64,000 nucleotides of DNA from NCBI RefSeq assembly GCF_002217945.1, contig NZ_BCMG01000012.1:23830-87829 (forward strand), read 5' to 3'. The notes beneath the pieces are model-generated. The model was not told the DNA's origin. It searched no databases and saw only the letters and a list, made by a program, of their open reading frames with translations. Positions 23,829 through 32,122 of the stretch are shown here, one piece after another. A program made the position numbers and the translations under genes. The DNA comes from Secundilactobacillus silagei JCM 19001. GTDB taxonomy: Bacteria > Bacillota > Bacilli > Lactobacillales > Lactobacillaceae. Position 1 is the stretch's first letter. Each line of letters opens with the position of its first letter.

Positions 23829-26411
23829 TTGAGACAAAGAAGACAGCAAAATATTAGGTTGCATTACAAGATGTATAAGAGTGGCAGAACATGGATCATT
23901 GCCGGTTTATTAGCCGGTTCAATGAGTTTCTTTATGATGCCTGGGGAAGTATCAGCGAAGACCGCCGTGCCTACTACGCAACAGGAAAATGTAAATAAGG
24001 ATAATGTTAGTTCTAAACTGGGAGAAGTATTGTTAAATGGTGGCACCTCAACAACGGTGTCTGATAGTACTACGGCAGCGGATAAGGATGCTAGTCAAGC
24101 AGGGCTTCAACATCATTCTGAAAATGAACAGCAACCAAAAAAAACGCAATCTGCTCCAAGTGAAACAACTGATCAGGTTAAAGAAGACGATTATCAGCAA
24201 GACAATCGAGTTTATAACGCTGCCATGGCTAATTATCAGCAGCAAGAAAAGCAGTATCAGCTTAAAATGGTTAAATACCAGCAGCAAAGCAACCTTGATC
24301 AAGAGAAAAAAGGTCAATATGACCTTGAAATGGACAATTACCAGCAACAAAGAGAACTTAATCGAGCAGAGATTAATCAGTATTATCTTAATATGGAAAA
24401 TTATTTTCAGCAAAAAATACTTAATCAAGCACAAAATAATCAGTACAATCTAAGAATGGCTGATTATCAACGAGAAAGCCGGCTTGATCAGGCAGAGACC
24501 AATCAGCATGCGCTTGATATGACTAATTACCAACGGGAAAGCGGTCTTTACGATGACTATTTGCAGGATAGTAGAGTCCTCACAAAGGAACAAAGTCTGT
24601 ATACAAAAGATCAAGAAAAACTGGCGCTCCAAGAAGCGGACTACCAGCAGGATAGTAGAGTCTACAAAACGGCTTTAATTCTGTATGGCACTGATAACAT
24701 CAAATACGCGCTTGATAAAGGTACATATTCAACAAGACTGAAAAACTATAATGATGAAATGCACCAATTAAGACAAGCAGGGATAACTGGTAAAAATTCA
24801 TCAGAAATTATTCAGGATTTAACTTTAAGTCACGAACCAGGGGCAAAGATGACCATTACTACTAATGATCCAGCCAATGTTCAGGAAAATAACAAGGATG
24901 CTACGACATTTGATGACAAGGAGGGTGGTGATAGTAACGCAGAAGCAGATATGAGCATTCATATCAGTAACGCCCCGGATGCCAAAATTAAAGTCACCTA
25001 TACCGGTTTGAAAAATAGTCGCTATCAAGGAACCAAAATTAATAAAATTGTGTTCAAGTTTAGTCAGATTAAAGCACAACAAGGTCATCCTTGGGTGACG
25101 TTAAAGTTGCTGAATGACCCACTAGATGGGTTTTGGTACTACGATATTAAAAGTTTGCGACTGGATGCTAACCTATATGGATTGGATAATAAGTTGATCA
25201 ATATAGGTGATAACGCGCAATTAACCATTCATTCCTTAAACACATATGATACTAATCACCAACCATCACTTGTTGAAAAGGTAGCTTCTTTAGGAAAAGG
25301 TGATACCGCGGAAGCAATGATGGGTTCCAGTGTGACTGCACACAAAGATAATTCATTATATTCGGATGGTGATAATTCGGGTGGTAATAACGACCCAGCT
25401 TCTAGTTGGGATAATAATCTGTCTCCAAACGAAGGCTACGGAGCAGGGATCATTCATGTGAAGAGTGGTCATTTTGCGTTGAAATTTTCGACAGAGATTG
25501 CGCCAACGGTCCCTACTGTCAGAACGTGGGTAGAATTTACGACCCGAATTTTGAAAGTTAAAGGCATGCCAGAAATGCCAGGCAAGCCTAAAAGACCCAT
25601 GCAATTTAATCTGAAGCCATTGACACCACCGCAACTGCCAAATAACCACAATGTACCGCGATTACTGACACCACCGACGCCACTTGGTCAGCTACCAAAG
25701 CTGTCGCAACAAACAAAACTGACGCCGCCTACACCTCCTACGCAACCGGTTCGACCCGTAAAGCCGGTAATGTCAGGTCACCCAGGCGGCCTACAGCGGT
25801 TCCGCAGCCAAGTGCCACCGGATGCACCGCACGTAATGCCAGGTCACCCAGGTGGCCTGCAGCGCTTCCGTAGTCAAGTGCCACCGGATGCACCGCATGT
25901 AACGCCAGCACCAAAGACGCCAACACCGGATGCACCAACACCAGATACATCGGTAACTCCAGACACACCGGAGCCAGCAACACCGGTAGCACCAGATACG
26001 CCGACAACGCCGGATACGCCAGAACCAGCGACACCGGTAGCACCAGATACGCCGACCACACCGGACACGCCAGAGCCAACGATAGTGCCAGACACACCAG
26101 AGAAAACGGTAACGGTCAAAGCACACACACCTGCTTCACCAGTTACCCCACTTGAACCAAATGTTCCAGAAAGAACAACGGTCCAGGGTACACCGACTAA
26201 GGCAGGTAAGCGCACATCAACAGGAACGCATGCTGTAAAGCTGATTACCTCTTCGGAGTTGGTGCCAACAGTACCCAAGGCTGCAACTAATGAAAAATCA
26301 GCAAGCTTGCCACAAACGAACGAACAAAGTAGTAGTCTGTTTGGGCTGATCGGTTTAAGTTTACTGTCATTAGCGGGTGTACTTGGACTTCGGAAGAAGC
26401 AAGAAAACTAG
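23829..26411 (+). CDS. LPxTG adhesin, antigen I/II-like
   Basis: An 860-residue wall-anchored protein. It begins with a KxYKxGKxW-type signal peptide (KMYKSGRTW around residue 14, hydrophobic core to about 35). Residues about 115-300 are Tyr/Gln-rich helical repeats of 21 residues. Residues about 330-580 resemble the GbpC/antigen I/II V-region (VTYTGLKNSRYQGTKINKIVF, then SSWDNNLSPNEGYGAGIIHV). A Pro/Thr-rich stalk follows with 22-residue and PDTP-type repeats. The sorting signal LPQTN starts at residue 827, followed by a hydrophobic span and RKKQEN. The start is TTG 23829, with AGGAGG eight bases upstream. It probably binds a glycan or salivary/plant-type ligand; the target is unknown. Confidence 0.85.
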   Translation: MRQRRQQNIRLHYKMYKSGRTWIIAGLLAGSMSFFMMPGEVSAKTAVPTTQQENVNKDNVSSKLGEVLLNGGTSTTVSDSTTAADKDASQAGLQHHSENEQQPKKTQSAPSETTDQVKEDDYQQDNRVYNAAMANYQQQEKQYQLKMVKYQQQSNLDQEKKGQYDLEMDNYQQQRELNRAEINQYYLNMENYFQQKILNQAQNNQYNLRMADYQRESRLDQAETNQHALDMTNYQRESGLYDDYLQDSRVLTKEQSLYTKDQEKLALQEADYQQDSRVYKTALILYGTDNIKYALDKGTYSTRLKNYNDEMHQLRQAGITGKNSSEIIQDLTLSHEPGAKMTITTNDPANVQENNKDATTFDDKEGGDSNAEADMSIHISNAPDAKIKVTYTGLKNSRYQGTKINKIVFKFSQIKAQQGHPWVTLKLLNDPLDGFWYYDIKSLRLDANLYGLDNKLINIGDNAQLTIHSLNTYDTNHQPSLVEKVASLGKGDTAEAMMGSSVTAHKDNSLYSDGDNSGGNNDPASSWDNNLSPNEGYGAGIIHVKSGHFALKFSTEIAPTVPTVRTWVEFTTRILKVKGMPEMPGKPKRPMQFNLKPLTPPQLPNNHNVPRLLTPPTPLGQLPKLSQQTKLTPPTPPTQPVRPVKPVMSGHPGGLQRFRSQVPPDAPHVMPGHPGGLQRFRSQVPPDAPHVTPAPKTPTPDAPTPDTSVTPDTPEPATPVAPDTPTTPDTPEPATPVAPDTPTTPDTPEPTIVPDTPEKTVTVKAHTPASPVTPLEPNVPERTTVQGTPTKAGKRTSTGTHAVKLITSSELVPTVPKAATNEKSASLPQTNEQSSSLFGLIGLSLLSLAGVLGLRKKQEN
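24273..24524 (+). repeat. Four 63-bp coding repeats in the adhesin
   Basis: Four consecutive 21-residue units of pattern (K/N/D)Y-(Q/F)-Q/R-Q/E-x-x-L-(N/D)-x-x-x-x-N-Q-Y/H-x-L-x-M, followed by a partial fifth. They likely form an extended helical stalk like the A-repeats of antigen I/II proteins. Confidence 0.75.
25773..25904 (+). repeat. Two 66-bp coding repeats in the adhesin stalk
   Basis: Two 22-residue units differ by few residues and share GHPGGLQRFRSQVPPDAPHV. The DNA copies differ mainly at third codon positions, so the repeat is not very recent. Confidence 0.8.
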
Positions 26412-26447
26412 TTTTAAAGATTCTAAAATTGATTGCTTGACCAACTG

Positions 26448-26667
26448 AGGCTGTGACATAAGTCAATATTGGCAAGTATTTCAACTGACTTCTTAACTGA
26501 AGATAGTAAGAAAATAGCTATTTATTCAATGCTTCAATATAGTCTAATCGCGTGCCAAAACTCAGATTCCGGCCATTTAACCCCAATAATGCTTGTCCCG
26601 ACAAAGTTCGCCGGAACAAGCATTATTGGGGTTAAATTCTGGAATCTACCGAGTTTTGGCACAGCTT
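26448..26667 (-). repeat. Dispersed hairpin repeat A, copy 2 (inverted)
   Basis: The reverse complement aligns along its whole length with the element at 15978-16198. Terminal repeats are AGGCTGTGACATAAGTC and AAGCTGTGCCAAAACTC. The hairpin core reads AACCCCAATAATGCTTG with the matching arm CAAGCATTATTGGGGTT, so the A-to-T difference from copy 1 is compensated on the other arm. Confidence 0.85.
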
Positions 26668-26722
26668 GATTTTTATGTTTAATGGTACGATTCTGAAATT
26701 CCTAATCATAATCTCATATTTG

Positions 26723-26731
26723 TGATATAAT
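26723..26731 (+). promoter_or_regulatory. Extended -10 promoter of the aminotransferase gene
   Basis: TGATATAAT is an extended -10 with a perfect TATAAT; the -35 is weak. Confidence 0.5.
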
Positions 26732-26809
26732 ACTACTTAAACTACTACATGTGCAGTGGTTAACATATATTGTCCATTAGTCATAATACATATAGAGGAG
26801 TGTTTTTAA

Positions 26810-28009
26810 ATGACATATAAATTTTCTAAGCGTGTTCCCGATCCTAAAAACGATGCTGTTGGTGACATTTTAAAGGCTGCGGCTGATCCTAAAGTTACTT
26901 CATTTGCGGGTGGGTTACCAGCGCCAGAGCTTTTCCCTGTTCAAGGCGTGAAAGCTGCTGCGGACAAGGTCTTAGATGAAAAGGGCCCAGCTGCCTTACA
27001 GTATGGTTCTGCACAAGGGGTTCCGGAACTCCGTAACGTGGTCTTGAAGCGCCTAGAGGTCGAAGGCATTCATACCACGGCTGATCATGTCATGATTGCG
27101 ACTGGTTCACAGCAATCAATCGATTTAACGGGTAAGATGTTCCTTGATGAAGGCGATGTTGTCATCGTTGAAAAACCAACTTACTTAACTGCCGTTGATG
27201 TTTTCCGTTCATATGGTGCACGGTTTGTCGGTGTTGATATGGATGAAGACGGGATGAAGATGGATTCGCTTGAAGAAGCGTTAAAGAACAATCCTAGAGC
27301 GCGTTTGATCTATACTGTACCAACGTTCCAAAACCCAACTGGTCGGACGATGACGCTAGAACGGCGTAAAAAGTTAGTCGAATTAGCTGACAAATACGAC
27401 GTCATGGTCCTTGAAGATAATCCTTACGGTGCAATCCGCTGGGAAGGTGAGAACTTACCTTCACTGAAATCATTAGACAAGACTGGCCACGTCATCTACA
27501 TGGGCACCATGTCGAAGATCTTCTCACCAGGCTTACGGCTTGGCTGGGTAGTGGCTGAACCTAAACTGCTCAAGCGTTACACAATGATGAAGCAATCGGC
27601 CGACTTGCACACTGATAGTTTTTCACAGTATGTCTGTGCCCAATACTTCACTGATAATGATATCAATGACCATATCAAGAAGATCACCGCGCTTTATCAC
27701 AAGCGTGAGCAGCTCATGATGTCAGCCATTGATAAGTACTTCCCTAAGGGTGTTCAGCACAGTAATCCTGAAGGTGGGATGTTCCTGTGGGTCATGGTAC
27801 CCGGTGTTAAGGACTCCAAGGAGCTGTTTAATGCAGCTTTGAAACGCAACGTTGCCGTGGTTCCTGGCGATCCATTCTACGGCAGTGACCCAGTCCCAGG
27901 GACGTTCAGAATGAACTACTCTAACACTCCTGAAGACGGCATTGTCGACGGTGTTAAACAGTTAGCTGCTGCACTGGATGAAGTCATGTCTGAACCTGCA
28001 ACTAAATAA
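26810..28009 (+). CDS. PLP-dependent class I/II aminotransferase
   Basis: A 399-residue fold-type I aminotransferase close in pattern to 2-aminoadipate and aromatic/branched-chain aminotransferases. It shows SFAGGLPAPELFP (substrate loop, residues 25-37), TVPTFQNPTGRTM near 172, VLEDNPYGAIRW near 203 and the PLP lysine in GTMSK near 237. It has no DNA-binding domain, unlike the MocR protein at 8691. It probably moves amino groups between 2-oxoglutarate and hydrophobic amino acids. A GAGG ribosome site precedes the ATG. Single-gene unit with a terminator. Confidence 0.87.
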   Translation: MTYKFSKRVPDPKNDAVGDILKAAADPKVTSFAGGLPAPELFPVQGVKAAADKVLDEKGPAALQYGSAQGVPELRNVVLKRLEVEGIHTTADHVMIATGSQQSIDLTGKMFLDEGDVVIVEKPTYLTAVDVFRSYGARFVGVDMDEDGMKMDSLEEALKNNPRARLIYTVPTFQNPTGRTMTLERRKKLVELADKYDVMVLEDNPYGAIRWEGENLPSLKSLDKTGHVIYMGTMSKIFSPGLRLGWVVAEPKLLKRYTMMKQSADLHTDSFSQYVCAQYFTDNDINDHIKKITALYHKREQLMMSAIDKYFPKGVQHSNPEGGMFLWVMVPGVKDSKELFNAALKRNVAVVPGDPFYGSDPVPGTFRMNYSNTPEDGIVDGVKQLAAALDEVMSEPATK

Positions 28010-28032
28010 TTGAATCAGTATTAATGAATTTT

Positions 28033-28066
28033 AAGCCTCGTTATGTTTAAGCATAACGGGGCTTTT
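28033..28066 (+). terminator. Terminator
   Basis: AAGCCTCGTTATG pairs with CATAACGGGGCTT, followed by TT. Confidence 0.85.
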
Positions 28067-28126
28067 GCGATATACTAGATTTAAAAGACTACAAGGAGGT
28101 TGGGGAGAAATTACCCGCAAAATAAA

Positions 28127-28729
28127 ATGAATCTAGACGAAAAATTTGCTTACATGGCCACTGGACAGCCCTATGATGATGTTGATCCCAAACTGATGAA
28201 AGCCAGGGAACGGGCGACTGCCATTACGCAGAAACTTAACAACACCATGGATCCGACTAAACGAAATGCACAGTTTACCAAGCTAGTTGGACAGGCTGGC
28301 AAAGACCCCTTTGTCGAACCGAATTTCCGGTGTGAGTTTGGCCGTAACATTACGGTTGGCGACCATTTTTATGCCAACTATGATTGTGTCATGCTGGATG
28401 GCGCGCCCATTACCATTGGCACCCACGTTTTATTTGGACCTAAAGTGGGGCTGTATACCAGCAATCACTTGTTTGACCCCGTTGAGCGGCGGACCGGTGG
28501 CTGCACGGCCCACCCGATAACCATTGGCAACGATACTTGGCTGGCGGCTAACGTCACGGTTTTGCCCGGCGTCACCATCGGCAGTAACGTCATCGTTGGC
28601 GGTGGCAGCGTGGTCACCAAGGACATTCCAGATAACGTGATTGCGGCTGGTAATCCTTGTCGGGTATTGCGACCAATTACGGCGGCGGACAAGACCGGCT
28701 TTAACGGTCAGGACCTTTCAGCAAATTAG
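28127..28729 (+). CDS. Maltose/galactoside O-acetyltransferase-like protein
   Basis: A left-handed beta-helix acetyltransferase of about 200 residues. The N-terminal helix MNLDEKFAYMATGQPYDDVDPKL is the Mac domain. Hexapeptide repeats begin near residue 60, with FYANYDCVMLDGAPITIG, the catalytic His in TSNHLFDP near 118, and VLPGVTIGSNVIVGGGSVVTKDIP. It transfers acetyl from acetyl-CoA to sugars. The ATG at 28127 fits the family start, but the ribosome sites (GGAGG and GGGGAG) lie 19-27 bases upstream; an in-frame TTG at 28100 is an alternative. Confidence 0.83.
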   Translation: MNLDEKFAYMATGQPYDDVDPKLMKARERATAITQKLNNTMDPTKRNAQFTKLVGQAGKDPFVEPNFRCEFGRNITVGDHFYANYDCVMLDGAPITIGTHVLFGPKVGLYTSNHLFDPVERRTGGCTAHPITIGNDTWLAANVTVLPGVTIGSNVIVGGGSVVTKDIPDNVIAAGNPCRVLRPITAADKTGFNGQDLSAN

Positions 28730-28801
28730 GCATAGGGTTTTGCTTTAGTCCTACCATAATGAGATATACTAAGAGATATAACGGATAGGGAGGAAATGCA
28801 A

Positions 28802-29647
28802 TTGACGACAATTACGGATACATTTGAATTAAACAACGGCTTAAAGATGCCTAAAGTTGGTTTTGGGACTTGGCAGACCAAGCCTGGTAAGGAAACTTAC
28901 GATGCCGTTAGCAACGCCTTAAAGGCTGGCTATCGGTTCATTGATACCGCTACGGCTTATGCCAATGAGCAAAGTGTTGGTGAAGCCATCGCAGATAGTG
29001 ACGTGGCCCGCAAAGACATCTTCGTTCAGACTAAGCTGCCTGGCGAATCAAAAACTTACGATAAAACCATGGCCGATTTCGATCGTAGCTTAAAAGCCCT
29101 CAATTTGGATTACGTTGATTCTTATATCATTCACGCACCATGGCCATGGGACCAAATGGGTTCGAACCACGATGCTGAAAACCGCGATGTCTGGCGGGCT
29201 ATGCAAGATATTTACCTTAGTGACCGGGCTAAGTCGGTCGGGGTTTCTAACTTTAACTCCCACGATCTAGAGAACCTCTTAACCTGGGATGGGTTGACAA
29301 TAAAGCCTGCTGTGGATCAGATTCAGTACTATATTGGCTACACCCAGGATTCAATCGTTAAGACGGCTGAGGATAACGGGATTGTGGTGCAGGCTTATTC
29401 ACCACTGGCAACCGGTGATTTAGTTAACGATTCTGACTTGAAACGCATGGCTGACAAGTACCACGTGTCAATTCCGCAACTGGCTTTGCGCTTCGTGATT
29501 CAAAACGGCGTCGCACCATTGCCGAAAGCCCGTTCAATGGCCCACGTTAAAGCTAACGCGCAGCTTGATTTTGAAATTAGTGACGCGGACATGGCCTTCT
29601 TGAAGCAGGTAAAGGCTGTGGACCATATTCATCCGGCTGGTGATTAA
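28802..29647 (+). CDS. Aldo/keto reductase
   Basis: A 281-residue NADPH-dependent reductase of the AKR superfamily. Catalytic Asp-Tyr-Lys-His positions are visible in FIDTATAYANE (Asp and Tyr near 50), VQTKLPGE (Lys near 80) and DSYIIHAPWPW (His near 115). The cofactor-binding end has PLPKARSMAHVKANAQ. It resembles 2,5-diketogluconate/methylglyoxal reductases. GGGAGG lies eight bases before TTG 28802; an ATG six bases earlier is too close to it. Confidence 0.87.
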   Translation: MTTITDTFELNNGLKMPKVGFGTWQTKPGKETYDAVSNALKAGYRFIDTATAYANEQSVGEAIADSDVARKDIFVQTKLPGESKTYDKTMADFDRSLKALNLDYVDSYIIHAPWPWDQMGSNHDAENRDVWRAMQDIYLSDRAKSVGVSNFNSHDLENLLTWDGLTIKPAVDQIQYYIGYTQDSIVKTAEDNGIVVQAYSPLATGDLVNDSDLKRMADKYHVSIPQLALRFVIQNGVAPLPKARSMAHVKANAQLDFEISDADMAFLKQVKAVDHIHPAGD

Positions 29648-29664
29648 AAAAAATTACAATAAAT

Positions 29665-29708
29665 AAGAGCAGTGTTGATATTTTTAATCGCGATGCTGTT
29701 CTTTTTTT
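29665..29708 (+). terminator. Terminator after the AKR gene
   Basis: AAGAGCAGTGTTGAT pairs with ATCGCGATGCTGTTCTT, followed by T7. Confidence 0.75.
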
Positions 29709-29766
29709 ATAGCGCATGAGGGAATCTAATTTCACGGTATTTTACCGAAAAAAGACGGTAATTAAA

Positions 29767-29795
29767 TTTAATTTGGCTTATAAAAGTGGTAAACT
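29767..29795 (+). promoter_or_regulatory. Promoter of the candidate ncRNA
   Basis: TTTAAT (29767-29772), 17 bp, then an extended -10 TGGTAAACT ending at 29795. Confidence 0.5.
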
Positions 29796-29801
29796 AATGG
29801 T

Positions 29802-30180
29802 ACCCAAGGTAGTATTTTAATGGGTATTCGGTGCCTCGAAAATAGCGGGATCACCGAGTTACCGTTCTGATAGTGATGATCAACTTTGTAGGTATGCGCA
29901 CGCTTTGACGTGTCACAAGTTGATTAGTCAACTTGGCCAACAATCTTTGTATTTAAACTTCTGAACGGTCCTGTATCTTTTCTTAAAGATCCACTGTAGT
30001 TGAGAAAACCGGTCGGTATAAGTCCTGGCGAGATAAAATAAACTTCTCCCTGTAAATTTTAATAAACTAAGTGTTATTTCCCCCATAATAGATAACCAAT
30101 AGTTCTCGCACAGGTTGATCAGGCGACTATTAATTATGGTGTTAAAGAGCTTCGAACCTCCCCAGTTCGGAGCTTTTTGT
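29802..30180 (+). ncRNA. Candidate structured noncoding RNA, about 380 nt
   Basis: The 638-bp space between the AKR and LysR genes has no credible plus-strand frame but has a promoter, several stems and a terminator. Stems seen: ATCAACTT (29879-29886) with AAGTTGAT (29917-29924); an alternative pairing of that same AAGTTGA with TCAACTT (29928-29934); CCATAAT (30083-30089) with ATTATGG (30133-30139), enclosing AATAGT/ACTATT and TCGC/GCGA; and the final GAGCTTCGAAC/GTTCGGAGC stem with T5. It lacks the marks of tmRNA, RNase P RNA, SRP RNA and T-box leaders. An 86-codon minus-strand frame here has no ribosome site and is probably chance. Confidence 0.5.
30145..30180 (+). terminator. Terminator of the candidate ncRNA
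   Basis: AGAGCTTCGAAC pairs with GTTCGGAGCTTT, followed by T5. Confidence 0.85.
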
Positions 30181-30295
30181 TTGCTCAAATTAAGCGCCGA
30201 TAATGACCCTCATTCAGTATGGTATGATAGGGTATCATTAGCATTGCGCAAAAATCGATAGCTGGCACAATCGGCTGAACGGGAACGTGATTGAA

Positions 30296-31156
30296 ATGGA
30301 ATTTAGACAACTCGTCTATTTTAGAACTATTTTACAAGCTGGCAGTTTCACTAAAGCTGCCAAACAATTACATATGGCACAGCCGCCCCTTAGCCGGCAG
30401 ATCAGTCAGCTGGAGGCTGAACTTGACGTGCAACTGCTGAATCGGCGCTCGACCGGGGTGACACCCACGGATGCGGGTACCTTGCTGTTCAATTACGCTG
30501 AACAGCTGATCGTGTTACGTGACCAAGCGGATCATCAGGTGCGTTTCCTAGGTACCGCGGTTTCTGGCAAGCTGCGAGTGGGCTTGATCTCGTCGGCAGC
30601 CGGGGTGTTGCCTAGTGGGCTATCTTCAATGACGACGCACTATCCTGACATTCAGTTACTGATCACGGAAGGGCACACTTACCAGTTGGTCGATCAGCTC
30701 AGTAAACGGCAGCTGGATGCGGCCATTGTCCGCACACCGTTTTCGGCCACCGGGATGCAGGAGAAGCCTTTGCGAGCTGAGCGGATGACTGCGGTGGTCC
30801 CCAAGAAGTATGAACATGACTTACCGGCCCATTTATCAATCAAGGATCTCGCTGACTTACCATTAATTGTGTATCGGCGCTTTCGAAGCATTTTCGCGCA
30901 AACGTTTTATCAGGCACAAATCAATCCCTTCATTGCCAGTTACTGCGACGATGCCCGGACGGCGGTTCAATTGGCCAATGCAAGACTGGGAGTAGCCTTG
31001 GTGCCGGAGTCAGTGGGTTTAGCTTATTTGGGAATCGGGATGACGGTACACCCAATCAATTATGCTGGCTGGCGGACGCAAGTGAAGCTGATTTGGCCTA
31101 AATCACAAGCTGAAAGTCCGCTTCTCAAGCTGTTTGTCAGCCAATTTTATGACTGA
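30296..31156 (+). CDS. LysR-family regulator
   Basis: A 286-residue LysR protein: winged helix at residues 1-60 (FTKAAKQLHMAQPPLSRQISQLEAEL as ends) and a periplasmic-binding-like effector domain from about 88. I start at ATG 30296; a GTG nine bases upstream is in frame. The ribosome site is poor. Regulated genes are not obvious: the upstream neighbour is the candidate ncRNA and the downstream one an unrelated gene. It resembles CynR/BenM-type members in its early effector domain (FLGTAVSGKLRVGLIS). Confidence 0.85.
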   Translation: MEFRQLVYFRTILQAGSFTKAAKQLHMAQPPLSRQISQLEAELDVQLLNRRSTGVTPTDAGTLLFNYAEQLIVLRDQADHQVRFLGTAVSGKLRVGLISSAAGVLPSGLSSMTTHYPDIQLLITEGHTYQLVDQLSKRQLDAAIVRTPFSATGMQEKPLRAERMTAVVPKKYEHDLPAHLSIKDLADLPLIVYRRFRSIFAQTFYQAQINPFIASYCDDARTAVQLANARLGVALVPESVGLAYLGIGMTVHPINYAGWRTQVKLIWPKSQAESPLLKLFVSQFYD

Positions 31157-31284
31157 TTGTGAAAATAAATTAGGAAAACTGATTATGTATTGTTCCCATA
31201 CTTTTTAGGTATACCATGCTAGAGTTGATATACCAGTGATGACAGTGCTTTTATGAAATTATTTGACTAGACTTATCTAAATTC

Positions 31285-31331
31285 AAGAACCGCACGCTAT
31301 CAGATAAATACTGGTAACGTGCGGTTCTTTA
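31285..31331 (+). terminator. Terminator after the LysR gene
   Basis: AAGAACCGCACG pairs with CGTGCGGTTCTT around a loop of about 21 nt, followed by TA-rich sequence. It lies 130 bp after the stop codon. Confidence 0.75.
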
Positions 31332-31441
31332 TTATCTAATTTTTCACAATATACCCTGTAGGTAATTTAAAATGGCCACGATAATCATACGCAATTATTC
31401 CATAATCATTCCTGTAGACCAGATTGCAGGAGGAATTTGTT

Positions 31442-32059
31442 ATGAAAAGAAACGCTGTACTAACGTTTATTGCACTAATGATTTTTGTGGTCGGTGGAAT
31501 AGGAGCCGTTTTGTACCGAACCAATATTCAGTTTACCCACGCTGCCAGCCGGAAAATTGCGCAGCAGCAACCCCTTAACGTATTGGTGATTGGCACCACT
31601 CATAAGGGCGCCAAACAGGCCAACATGGTATTGGCTTCGATCAATCCAAGCAAGCAGAAAACCTTATTGACCGTGATTCCCCAAAATGAACAGACGATCA
31701 TTAACGGTTACCGCAGTAATGACGAAGTTCAAGTTGCGACCGCCTATAACTCAGGTGGGGTGGCGACCGCTGCGCAAACTATTCGTGAGCTGATGAGAGT
31801 TCCAGTCGATAACTATATTGTGACGGATGCGGCTACTGGTGAAAAAGTGGTTAAAACCGGTTCGTTGAAGTCGATCAAAGCCCCAATTAAAACGAATCTG
31901 TCAAAGCAGAAATTCCAAACGGTTAGAAAAAACTACTTTGATTCCGCTAAGGTAATTGATATTCAGCAGCTTCAAGGAAAAGAGCAAAATGACTTATTAG
32001 TCTCGACACCACGTGAAATCAATATCGCGCAGCAGGGTATCAAACGGGTCATTGATTAA
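31442..32059 (+). CDS. Short, degenerate LytR-CpsA-Psr-like protein
   Basis: The 205-residue protein has an N-terminal membrane anchor (residues 5-25) and an extracellular domain that follows the LCP fold order: LNVLVIGTTHKGAKQANMVLASINPSKQKTLLTVIPQNE then AYNSGGVATAAQTIRELMRVPVDNYIV. Family enzymes attach teichoic acids or polysaccharides to peptidoglycan and need Asp in the SDT motif and Arg/Asp in IPRD. Here those read QANM and IPQN, so the phosphate-binding residues are gone. It is also shorter than typical LCP domains. It is likely non-catalytic. ATG 31442 has GGAGG at good spacing. Confidence 0.7.
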   Translation: MKRNAVLTFIALMIFVVGGIGAVLYRTNIQFTHAASRKIAQQQPLNVLVIGTTHKGAKQANMVLASINPSKQKTLLTVIPQNEQTIINGYRSNDEVQVATAYNSGGVATAAQTIRELMRVPVDNYIVTDAATGEKVVKTGSLKSIKAPIKTNLSKQKFQTVRKNYFDSAKVIDIQQLQGKEQNDLLVSTPREINIAQQGIKRVID

Positions 32060-32065
32060 TACGTT

Positions 32066-32104
32066 AAAAAACGGTAATTCCTGTTTTAGGAATTACCGTT
32101 TTTC
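32066..32104. terminator. Bidirectional terminator
   Basis: AAAAACGGTAATTCC pairs exactly with GGAATTACCGTTTTT around a short loop between convergent genes. Confidence 0.95.
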
Positions 32105-32122
32105 GTAGCATTAATATTGACC

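Noticed and set aside
24037..24453. 138-codon frame inside the adhesin gene
   Set aside because: It is a shadow of the repeat region in another frame, with Lys/Ile-rich low-complexity content.
25738..26278. Several long minus-strand frames opposite the Pro-rich stalk
   Set aside because: They arise from the repetitive GC-rich codons of the stalk; no start signals.
29802..30180. Possible RNase P RNA or tmRNA, based on length
   Set aside because: The conserved GAGGAAAGTCC and ACAGAA parts of RNase P RNA and the alanine acceptor and tag frame of tmRNA were not found.
29928..30188. 86-codon minus-strand frame in the AKR-LysR gap
   Set aside because: No ribosome site, unusual composition and overlap with strong RNA stems and a plus-strand terminator; probably chance.
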